Assembly: GCF_032118995.1 (NCBI RefSeq)
Contig: NC_092665.1
Coordinates: 13,558,512 to 13,622,511, forward strand
DNA from: Asterias amurensis
Taxonomy: Eukaryota; Echinodermata; Asteroidea; Forcipulatida; Asteriidae
Direction of reading: 5' to 3'
DNA: 64,000 nt
The first letter of the stretch is position 1. Every line of letters begins with the position of its first letter. The notes beneath the pieces were generated by a model that saw nothing but the letters and a program-made list of their open reading frames with translations, was not told the DNA's origin and searched no databases. The translations under genes and the position numbers were made by a program. Below, piece by piece: positions 47,946 to 58,136 of the stretch.

Positions 47946-48587
47946 CTAGTCTGGTCCCCTGCCCAAAGATTCCTTGACGTCTCTTGTTAAAAATCTTAGG
48001 TCAGGTATCACCCACGGTTAAAAATAGAGCATGACGCAACTTGTCAGGGTCGGGGGTCATCTCCAGGGAAACCATGTCTGCACGTACTACTAGTTGCGAT
48101 AACGTAACCCTCCTCCCAACGGCCGCCAGGCCGGAAGGTTACGAGATTATTTTGATCGTCAATTAATGACAATCTGGTTCAACACGTATAATTTCGACAG
48201 CTAGTCACCAGATTTTCCCCCATTTTTACCACTTATAAAAATCATGAAACTTAATCCTGAATCAATGTCTAATGAACACTCAAGTCAAAACACCTTTGAA
48301 ATTTTTTTGAATTATACGAATTATACGTGTTGAACCAGATTGTCATTAATTGATGATCAAAATAATCTCGTAACCCTCCGGCCTGGCGGCCGTTGGGAGG
48401 AGGGTTACGTTATCGCAACTAGTAGTACGTGCAGACAAGGTTTCCCTGGAGATGAACCCCGACCCTGACAAGTTGCGTCATGCTCTATTTTTAACCGTGG
48501 AGTGATACCTGACCATTGATCAATGTACCTGACCTAAGATTTTTAACAAAAGACGTCAAGGAATCTTTGGTAAGGGAACCAGACTAG
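47946..48587. repeat. 642-bp fold-back element with arms of about 240 bp (intron 1 of unit D)
   Basis: The left arm (ctagtctggtcccctgccc inward to aacacgtataatt) is repeated inverted from about 48313 to the right end, at high identity. The arms include gttacgttatcgcaactag and ggccgccaggccgg. The loop is about 90 bp. Non-coding. Confidence 0.85.
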
Positions 48588-49290
48588 CAAAATGAGGGAA
48601 CATCGCGCTGTTTTGTATACGGCTAATGGGTGCGTGACGCACACACGCGATTGCGCGTATTTTATGGCCTTTTACACAAACAGCAACATTTTAAAATTGA
48701 TCCTAAATCTGACAGGTAGCCAATTCAAATCAAAGCTAGTTTTCAATTCGACTCATTACAAAGACGTGTATCCATTTTCCGTTATGTTCTGGTTCATAAT
48801 TGTCTTATCCTTCGTATCTCGTAGAAGCAATAAGAGGAAGCCCGTCAAATAGTATCGATATGTTGTGTCATTGTTAAATTAATGGTCAATTCAACTAATA
48901 CTATACCAAGATTTCTAGCACACTGTGATGGCTTGAGATTAACATCATTAAACATAATCGTTTAGAAGTCTCCCTAAAAGATCCGAAATAATCTTTTACG
49001 TGGCAGGTTTTGCCCCATCGCACTATCAGGCATTCTTCAGCAAAAATGACACTGCAGAGCCGGTCTTGTGCAGTGGGACGCCATTTTCTACCGTTCAGAT
49101 AGCATCCTTTTTATCATGAACCCATTCTCACATCAGTTTTGAGTCTTCATTGGTGGGGAATCTGGAATGATATTTATAACAATTATTTAAAACCTACTGG
49201 AGTTTCCCTTTACACATAATGGTGTTTGCCTTTACAAGCATTAACAAAACAACGTGTATAAATGTCGGTATTAATTGAGATGAGTTGTAA

Positions 49291-49681
49291 TTAAAGGAAC
49301 ACGTTGCCTTGGATCGGTCGAGTTGGTATTTGAAAGGCGTTTGTAAAAGTTTTTTATAAAATGCACATGGGTAGACAGATGTTGTAAAAGTAGAATACAA
49401 TGATCCACACAAACATGCCTCGAAATTGCACGGTTTTCCTTTTACCTCGTCGACTAACACGTCGGCCATTTATGGGAGTCAAAATTTTGACTCCCATAAA
49501 TGGCCGACCGTGTTAGTTCGCACAATAAAAGGAAAACCACGCAATTTCGAGGCAGAATTGTGTGGATCATTGTATTCTACTTTTACAACATCTTTCCAAC
49601 CATATGCATTTAATTAAAAAAAGGGTTACAGACGCTTTTTATAGACCAACTCGTCCGATCCAAGGCAACGTGTTCCTTTAA
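49291..49681. repeat. TTAA family 2 element (intron 1 of unit D)
   Basis: TTAA-flanked, 391 bp, inverted ends AAAGGAACACGTTGCCTTGG, intact central hairpin around ttatgggagtcaaaatttt. Confidence 0.9.
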
Positions 49682-51255
49682 ACAACGACAACAATCACCA
49701 CCACTGCTAATAATACTATCGCACCGTATAAACCCTTTCGTTACCGTGCATGCAATAAACACTCATTATCATAACAGCATACGATGGAGAGAAAAAAAGA
49801 GTAAACCTGATAAATGACCGAAATGATGTTCATTCACATCAATCATGTCAACATGGTAATGCTATTGCTAAAAATAAAAATAAATAAACAAACATGTAGG
49901 CTAGGCCTACTTACCTATGGTATGTCAGCTTACGAAGGACTCCTGGTCCCTTTCTCTTTTCTCTGCTGAGACATAGCTGCAGAGCACTTAGCAACCATCA
50001 TTTAGCCTTAAAAGGCCTAATTACATTAAATTGTATGAATATTTCGGCTGGAGAAAAGTCACGAAATTAAACCAAAAGAGTTTCTTATACCATTTTAAAC
50101 GCAAACGCATTCGTCCCGTCTAGTGCGCGGTCAATGTTTGGGAACCAGCACGTGACCGTTTGGTACACATGGCCGCGCACATGCCGGAACCCGCGTATGT
50201 ACGCGCGCCGATCTAGTTATTTAATTCTATATCTATGGTCTGCTTATAAGTGCACAACCAACACGGTCTGTACGCATGCGTTAATGTAATTAGCATATTT
50301 CACGGGAAGGGTTCATTGTGATAGTCTCCGTAAAAAAAAAAAAAACATTACAAAAAATCAATAAAATAAATCAATAAACAAACACACCCAAATGTAATTG
50401 AGGAAAATAAAATATGAAGGATTTTTTTTTCATGGCCGTGTCCAATAAAAAAAAAAATGTATTCTGATATTATTTTTGGTTTACTCTTGTACTTGGAAAT
50501 GGCGCCCTCTATTGGTGAATTATTAGGCATGTAGGCCTGAACATTATTTCAGCTAGAAGTGGTGCTGACCTAAAATCCAAATTTAACCATTTTCTGCGCA
50601 CTTGTGCACCAGAAAACAATTTTTTTGGGAGTTTCATTCAGAAAATGTGTGACAGGTGAACAATTTATGTATTTCCCAGGCATGTATCACACGCGAATAA
50701 CAATAGTGGTTGATGGCGGTCTAACGCTGCAGATGTTAATCATTCCTATACTGGCCTGTAGGTTGTGTTTGATAAAATCCAACATTATTATGCCCTAAAA
50801 AATGAAAATAATCTCCTAAAAAAAAAAAAAAAAAAAAAAGATGGCTCTCCAAAAGAAAAGTAGCTGCTCTCATAAACAAATATATCTGCTCTAAAAAACA
50901 ATGGTTATTTAGAACATATATAAATAAATGCTCTTGAAACTTGAAATAAATGCACTATTTGGATTTGGTCACTTTTTGTAACGTAACACAAAACACAATA
51001 TTCACAGAATTGACATGAAACTTACACGGTTTAAAGATAATGATAATAGGAAGCTTACCATAAAATGTTACTTGCTGAGGTACTGTAGTTTCTGAGAATT
51101 GAGTAAAATCATATTATCACGATAATAACTGGTAAATACGTTTTACATGCTAAAATAATTTTCGTGATTTGTTTCATATCTCAAAAACTTAGCACTATGG
51201 GTAAAAACCACCAACTACTTGAATTCAATATTTTGTTTTTAATCTTTGTCCACAG
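49682..51255. other. Remainder of intron 1 of unit D, nothing recognised
   Basis: AT-rich, with a poly-A run near 50819-50840. No exon with consistent splice phase seen. Confidence 0.35.
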
Positions 51256-51270
51256 AAGCGTGTAAACAAA

Positions 51271-53584
51271 ATGGCCTCTCAATATTATTTAAGCGGAGAG
51301 CAGGTGGTACAAAAACCCTGGCGTTTAACCCAGGGTGAACTAGAGACTTGGTACAATGACAACATACAACTTGGGACTGAAGAATTCAAATCTGCCTGCT
51401 CATTAGCAGTCGACAAAGTGGTCAGACACATTCACAGGAATTGCTCCTCTAACATTCTTAACTTCGATTCTGATAAAGTCGTTAAGGTAAGTACATTTAA
51501 AATTGAATTTCTTGTAGACAACTAGTATAGTATGTCGGTATGTGTCTTATTTAGCTATCGCCAGAGTTTGTAGTTTGGGTATCGAGTTCCTGGTGATCAG
51601 ATGTGTTGTATCATTCGCAGGGTGGATCGCTCGGAAAAGGCACTATGGTAAAAGATCTATCGGACGTGGATCTGGTTGCGTTTGTTAACAGACCACACCT
51701 AAAACCCATCGCGGAGATTGGAAAAGAAGAGTATAAGAGAACCCTGTCAAGAATCATTTCTGAGATAGCGTCAACTTTGCGAGGTGATGAGGCGAACGTC
51801 AAAATCATACGATACGATGAATACTTGGTGAATGTCAAGATACTAGTCGGAAGTCGATGGATTGACGTCGATCTTCTTCCCACAACGGAGAACGTTCCGT
51901 ATCAGTCGTGTAAGTAAAACGTGAACATAGTAATGTCAATTATAAACGCACACGTTGCCTTCGGATTATTTGGGGTATCTTATAGAAATCACGTGTTTGT
52001 TATGAAATGGATATGGTTGGAAAGATGTTTTAAAAGTAGAAAATAATGATTCGCACAATCATACCTATGTAATCGTCAGGTTTTCCTTTTACTTCGTGAA
52101 CTAACAAGGTCCGCATTTTTTTAAGTAAAACAATTCGTTTAACAAAATGGCGCACCTTGTTTTTTAAGTTCACAAAGCACAAGGAAAACCTCACAATGTC
52201 AAGAATCATTATTAATTTCATAACTCACGCTCTTTTGTAATAGCCCAAAGCGCAAACACTGTTTAGTTTACTTGTGCACAGTTTGAGTAACTTTAAATAA
52301 TGCCGTAATCTTCAGAAACGGCCAGTCGCTAAATAATCAGTGCTTGATTCTGGTTTATTTCTTTCTAGCGTACCGTAACATGTTCATGTCTATGCTAGAC
52401 GTCGAGCATGAAACACGAGGGTTTTATTCTGCATCATTTGTTCAGCACCAAGTGCAGTTTGTTGGGGAAAAACCTGGCCACGTGAAGGAGTTAATACGCC
52501 TGGTGAAGTACTGGGCGTGGAAATTCCTCCCTAAGTATCTCCAGAAGTCCTACCCTCTGGAGTTGATCACCATCCACCTGTGGGAGAAGGCAGGGCAGCC
52601 CGGACGCCGGCTGAGCAAAGCCCAAGGTTTGAGGAGCGTCTTGGAGGTTCTGACCAAGCTGGACAGGCTGCGTGTTTATTGGAATTACATGTCCGGTGTG
52701 GGTGATCAGCTCAACGAAACTATTATCACGAAACTCGACATGAAAAGGTAAACTAAAGTGATGAGCGTAAAAATAATAGCCCCCTTTTTTTTTAGAGGAA
52801 ACTAAACACATGTAAAAGGCCTTGTCACCACGGCATTTTACAGACACCTCAGAGCATGCAAAGGATTACATTTCGTACGTGTACGTTGCACACTACGAGA
52901 CTTGTAAAGTTGATTGAAAATAACAATAAGCCATGCTCGTTACTAACTCTACCTCTCATCTACAGGCCAATCATTTTGGACCCGGTAAATCCGACGAACA
53001 ACGTTTGCTACATGTACCAGAGGGAGAACAACAAGGAGGTAAGCAAAATGCAGTCACCCAAACTATTGCTGTCCTACTTACTGCATTTTTATAACTATCT
53101 TGTATAACTGATCAATAAAAATTACTGTGAATTATCAATGTTTTCATATCTTAATTTACTATGTGTTACTGTGTATTACTTATAATTTGAACCTATTATT
53201 GACAAACTTTGTTTTGAAAATGTGAAATGTAAGAACAGCATTGAAATAAAATGTAGGATGAATGAATGAATTATCAAGGGTTGATATAAACGAACAATGT
53301 TCGGATTCAGGTACTTTTTAAAAAATGTCTTAAGATTTACATTAAACTTACACGGGTTTGAAGATAATGATAGTAGAAAGCTTCCCTTCAAATATTACTT
53401 ATTAAGGTGCTTTAGTTTTTGAGAAATTAGTAAAACAAGTCACAAAATAAAATTATTTTAGCATGTAAAAACTCATTAACCATTACTCATACAGTGTTTT
53501 CAATTCTAACTCATACAGGTGATAAAGGCAGCTGCCGAAAAGACCCTCCGGACCACCCTGCTCAGTGACGTCACTGCGTGGTAA
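51271..53584 (+). CDS. OAS-like: OAS unit D: compact 2'-5'-oligoadenylate synthase
   Basis: Exons are 51271..51486, 51621..51909, 52369..52747, 52966..53038 and 53519..53584 (TAA), about 340 aa, near human OAS1 in length. Phases 0, 1, 2, 0 match units B, C and E. Start aacaaaATGGCC is 15 nt after an acceptor, so a 5' UTR intron is likely. The catalytic set is complete: GGSLGKGTMVKDLSDVDLV and the third Asp in WIDVDLLPTTEN. Other OAS marks are ELIRLVKYW, YPLELITIHLWEKAG and RPIILDPVNPTNNV. No transmembrane leader and no CaaX box, so it is presumably soluble. The last exon is identical over its 63 coding bases to that of unit B, though D is otherwise closest to C and E, which points to gene conversion. 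Confidence 0.9.
51942..52240. repeat. Diverged TTAA family 2 relic (intron 2 of unit D)
   Basis: Recognisable by cacacgttgcctt, gatgttttaaaagtagaaaa and ggttttccttttac. The right end is lost. Confidence 0.55.
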
Positions 53585-53700
53585 AACGTGTAGGGCGCCC
53601 CCAGTTGAACCAAGGAGTGACATGTTCAAACAGTTGGTCGTCGCACAGTTAATGAACTTTAATCCTATAACAAATAATCGAGTTGAATGTTAGCAATAAA
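53585..53700 (+). terminator. 3' UTR of unit D with poly(A) signal
   Basis: AATAAA at 53695-53700, 111 nt after the stop codon. The UTR start (tagggcgcccccagttgaacc) is a diverged copy of that after units B and C. Confidence 0.5.
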
Positions 53701-54522
53701 ATTAAGCATGTGAACATATCATTTCGTGATCGCCTGTTTGAGGTAATATTGCCGAAAATTCGGAGCGAATAATGACTACGCATATAGCATAATCCCTACA
53801 GGAATGCACAATCTACGAATTTTGGGCTAACAAGTTGTATATTTTTTCATAAAAAGAAGTCGTACCTCGAAATGAAATCTTTCTCAAAATGCAATTTACT
53901 ATCCCAAAACTGCTGTACTTCTTACCATGTAAGTTGTTATTGTCATTAATATTCCATTCACCAAACTTATGATTCACTGCGGTGGTAAATGTATCACAGG
54001 CCAACCGAGCTGGCGTGTTTTATTTGGGTGGTTTGGTTGAAGGTAAAAACGGAAAGAGAGAAGAAACACACAAACAACCGTGAAAATAGAAGAAAACAAC
54101 ATAATAAACAGGAATATTGTGGGATTTCCTCATTCAGCAACATGTTTTACACAACTGCCCTTCAAGAGTTTATTCATGTTGGACTCCGTTATAATGTAAC
54201 AATTATGCCTATTGTTTTGGGATTTAGAAAATGCTACATCTCTGCGGGGTTAATATAATTTTATTAAAACACTACAAACTTTTGCTTATTCAGATATTCT
54301 GGAAAGTTTAATAATGATAACATTTTCAGTACTATATAAAAAGAAATAGAACTTGTATTAATTCGCACGCATAGTATGGCTATATTTAACCAGTAAGTTT
54401 TCATTGTATGGTGTAGTGGGGACATGTAAGCTAAAGTATACACAGTGTCATGATTGTAAGTTAGTATGTAATGGTTTAATTATGTCAAACATGGATTACT
54501 GTTTACAAGTTAGTTGTAGTTT
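53701..54522. other. Intergenic between units D and E, nothing recognised
   Basis: AT-rich. The open frames are short and not protein-like. Confidence 0.35.
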
Positions 54523-54890
54523 ATTGAAGCCATTGGACACTTTCGGTAAACCGTATTGTCCAAAGGCCCACACTTCGTGTATCACAACTTATATATAAAA
54601 TAACAAACCTGTGAAAATTTAGGCTCAATCGGTCATCGGAGTCGGGAGAAAATCACGGGAAACCCACCCTTGTTACGTTTCGCCGTGTCATGACATGTGT
54701 TTCAAATAAATCCGTAATTCTCGATATCGAGAATTGATGTTTTAATGTTTTCTCAAAAAGTGAAGCATTTCATGGAATCATATTTCAAGAGAGGTCTTTC
54801 ACCATTACCTTCTGTAAACCCTATAAGTTATTTGTAAATCTGTGAACTTTTATTTTTGTTTTCTGATCCGAAAGTGTCCAATGGCTTTAA
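54523..54890. repeat. TTAA family 3 element
   Basis: Inverted ends GAAGCCATTGGACACTTTCG and its mate. Central hairpin ATTCTCGATATCGAGAAT. 368 bp. Confidence 0.85.
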
Positions 54891-54939
54891 GTGTAAGCTA
54901 TGTTCATTATTATAATCTAGTAAATCTACATGATTAAAG

Positions 54940-55060
54940 GGAGTCGTGGCCGAGCGGTGAAGAACTCAAGTTCTGGTGATTCTTTTCAGCAGAGTGTGGA
55001 TTCGTGAGTCGTGACACTTAACCAAAAAAAAGAAAAGAAATATATAGGGCCTAAGTCCAT
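54940..55060 (+). repeat. tRNA-Leu-derived SINE or tRNA pseudogene
   Basis: Reads gtcgtggccgagcggt (box A of class II tRNAs), then actcaagttctggt, the anticodon arm of tRNA-Leu(CAA). A variable arm and a damaged box B (gtggattcg) follow, then an A-rich tail. The acceptor stem cannot pair fully, so it is not a working tRNA. Confidence 0.6.
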
Positions 55061-55476
55061 ATTATCTTCATAAAGATAATAATGATTTCGACTGAAGATT
55101 TGTGCAAAGTATGGGCCAGGAGACAGGCAACAAACAAATAAAGAATCATTTCATTTCCTCAAAACAGTATTTCGTTCCCTAGAAATATTAATGTCTTCCC
55201 CTCTATATCATTTTATAAAACGATTTATTGCACTTTTGATCCTCCCTCACTGAAACCCCTCCCCATGCCATCACCCAGTCCCCTAGTTCGAACCTCTATT
55301 TCTACCTCCATGGTCGAACAATTAACAGCTTGGTCCTTATAGGTAAAAATGGGGACTTAAATAAAAATCATTCGGGTTTGATGCAAGAAACTCGCATCAT
55401 TGGGTGTGTTCGATTAGCCTTACACTCGAGTGTCAGCCACCACTCATAACCCCAGCTCACGAGCGGGTTGACTGGG

Positions 55477-55690
55477 CCCCTGTCTTTATCCGCAAGGATA
55501 CATACAGGCACCTGCTACTCAAATCCAGTGATTCCATATGGATACAATTATTTCATTGCATAAACGTGCCCAGTGAGCTTTCCATAGATGCCCAAACAGT
55601 ATACTCCTATCGTCAGCCATTGCCATTTTTGAGGTATGGTTGGTGGACAATGCACTGGTTTGGTTTGGGTGTACATGTATACAGACACAT
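55477..55690. repeat. Partial duplicated spacer block 4
   Basis: Begins ctgtctttatccgcaaggat and continues with segments shared with the blocks after units B and C (gtgattccatatggatacaa, gagctttccat). No CRE is seen. Confidence 0.45.
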
Positions 55691-55771
55691 TAACCCAAAC
55701 CTAATAGAGCCATAGTATTATGTGTGCCCCATTTCTCAAATTGGCGTATAGAATTTGACTGCGTTTTCTCT

Positions 55772-55922
55772 GGGTGCGTTCGTTTAGCTTCCCTGGATCG
55801 ACCCCGGTGTGTGACGGTTTCTTTTCCCAGGACGAACGTGTGCAGATAATTACCCACGTTCGTCCTGGAAGAAAAAACCGCCACACACCGCGGTCGACCC
55901 AGGGAAGCTAAACGAACGCGCC
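55772..55922. repeat. 151-bp near-perfect palindromic MITE, GGGTGCGTTCGTTTAGCTTC family
   Basis: The arms extend almost to the centre (caggacgaacgtg and its inverse cacgttcgtcctg). Confidence 0.8.
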
Positions 55923-56074
55923 TAATGTCTGTGGGGGTGCATGAGTGTATAATCGGACTGTTGCTTGAACGGCATAATGTGTGTTTGTAATAGGCAGCGC
56001 TGGCAGACAAAATATACACCGACTAACGACTTGTACACAAGTCTACCACAAGTGTAACACCCGGTAACACGCGT

Positions 56075-56352
56075 CCATTGGGTACACAACGGGGAAGCTA
56101 TTGACGTTTTAGAGATTGCAGCATGTGCGATTTCTCAGTTGGGGAATTCCCTATAGCTCATCCGGGCACTTGCCGAATGGAAACCGCTGTGTTGCCGTGA
56201 TATTATTTGGTACACGTAATAATATAGTACGGTGAGTGCTGCGCATTCGGTTTGGCTTTATCAGGAGCTTCCGGAAGGCATTAGAAGAACACCCACCTAC
56301 AATGCTGCCGCAGGATTTTCAAGAGAAGGGTTTCTACAGTCTCTTTACTTGA
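56075..56352 (+). promoter_or_regulatory. Promoter and non-coding first exon of OAS unit E, NF-kB site
   Basis: GGGGAATTCCC at 56141-56151 lies after gcatgtgcgatttctcagtt, followed by tagctcatccgggcacttg as before unit C. The first exon ends ttga|gtaagt at 56352. The likely acceptor is ccgtacag at 58121-58122, 14 nt before the start codon. Confidence 0.6.
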
Positions 56353-56560
56353 GTAAGTTTGACAGTTAAATTGTACACTCTAAATATTAACACAATTATT
56401 GGTGAAACCAGTTCGTCATAGCCTCCCTCCGGGCAGAACTCCCGCCTGAATTCCTCTGTACGTATCCGATAACGAGAAGGAATTTTTTACCACATAATGT
56501 GGTATTTTCTGTTTGGTCAAACACACTTCATTAAGGCCTGAACTGAAGCATTTATGTATT

Positions 56561-56743
56561 AAAGGCATATGGAAGTACACACATTAAGTTTAACAAGGGT
56601 GTCTTTTCTTTCATTATTGTTTTGTTGCTTCGAAGACCAAAATGAGCCCAAGTTGTCACAGATTTTTTTGTTCATGCATTATGTTGTTAACAAGTGAGCA
56701 TACTGGTCTTTGACAATAAGCAAAGGTGTTCAGTGCTTTTAAT
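56561..56743. repeat. Partial TTAA family 1 element (intron 1 of unit E)
   Basis: Internal and right-end landmarks only (gaagaccaaaatgagcccaa, aggtgttcagtgcttttaa). Confidence 0.5.
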
Positions 56744-56833
56744 GTCGTTGGACTTTGCTATACAATGGAGGAAGGTATGGCTATGATACAAAGCCATTGT
56801 TGCAATCAGCCGTATGCAGATTTAAAGGTCTGT

Positions 56834-57065
56834 GGGTGCATTCGATTAGCTTCCCTGTGTCGACCCGCGGTGCTCATTCGAGTGAGCCCCTGACAAGAGT
56901 TCTCGTGGTGACGTCATGCACCTCGGGCCAGCCCCAAGTGACCCGTTCCACAAGCAGGGCATTTGGGGGTTGAACCGGGTGAGCCCCTTGGAATGACGTC
57001 AAAGCTATTCGAACGTACTGGGGCAGATCGGGGTCGACCCAGGGGGAAGCTAATCGAATGCACCC
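56834..57065. repeat. MITE, GGGTGCATTCGATTAGCTTC family
   Basis: A 232-bp copy related to 28185-28423, with inverted ends gggtgcattcgattagcttc / gaagctaatcgaatgcaccc. Confidence 0.75.
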
Positions 57066-57628
57066 TCTGAATCTGTATACATACGTGTCTACAACTCCTT
57101 GTTGTTATGCATTGTCTCTCGTTGTGCTAAAGAGCGAACTTTGCCAGTATGAGTAGCTGGTGCATAACACGTAGTTTGTATTAGTAGACGTTCAGTACAG
57201 AAAGTCTGAAAGTCCGAGCGAAAACCAACAGTCTGTATTGATTGCTTTAATCTAAATTAAGCTTTTAGTTAGAAGTTTTAAAAGTGCAAAAATTACTCTT
57301 TAATATTATGTTTTCTTGAGTCGCAGCACATACAGAACTCGAATTACGAATTGTGTGCTTTGCTATTAATTGCGGGGAATAGGGGGGGGGGGGGGGTGGG
57401 TAGGAATACACATTCAATCCGGGAACATATAACAAAAGAGGTCAATATTAGAGTCCACGGTTCGGGAAAGGTCCACAGTTTGAAGACGTGTACAAAACCA
57501 ATGGGGCTGTTACAACAAAGTTAGTATAAACAAAAGCGGGACAACAGGAGGTCCGCGATTGCAGACGTATACACGCTGTGGTGTGTGTGTGTACTCCATA
57601 GAGCTATCTTTTATATAGCTCTATGGTG

Positions 57629-57988
57629 TACTCAAAATAATTATTAGTATAAAACCTTTACTTGATGGAGAGCTGTTGTAGTATAAAACATTGTGAGAAA
57701 CAGCTCACTCTGAAGTAACGTAGTTTTTGAGAAAGAAGCAATTTCTCAATACAATATTTTAATTTGACTTGGAGACCTCAGAATTAGATTTTGAGGTCTC
57801 GATGTCAACCATCTAAAAGCACACAACTTGTACAGTAAGGGTGTTTTTAGTTCCATTATTCTCTAGCAACTTTGACGACCAATTGAGTTCAAATTTTCAC
57901 AGGTTTGTGATTTATGCATAATTATGTTGAGATACACCAAGTGAGAAGACTGGTCTTTGACAGTTACCAACAGTGTCCAGTGTCTTTA
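57629..57988. repeat. TTAA family 1 element, left end lost (intron 1 of unit E)
   Basis: Starts at actcaaaataattattagta and ends ccaacagtgtccagtgtctttaa. Central arms present. Confidence 0.7.
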
Positions 57989-58136
57989 AGTTGTGATTGT
58001 TATCTCCTGGCATTTTCTGGTACTCGGGTACTAAGATAGGGGAAATAATTTAATATGCGTGTAGCTTGCTTGAGATTGTGTTCCAACACCCAATGTTTCT
58101 TTTTAAAACTTTTTCCGTACAGATTGAAAACAAAAT

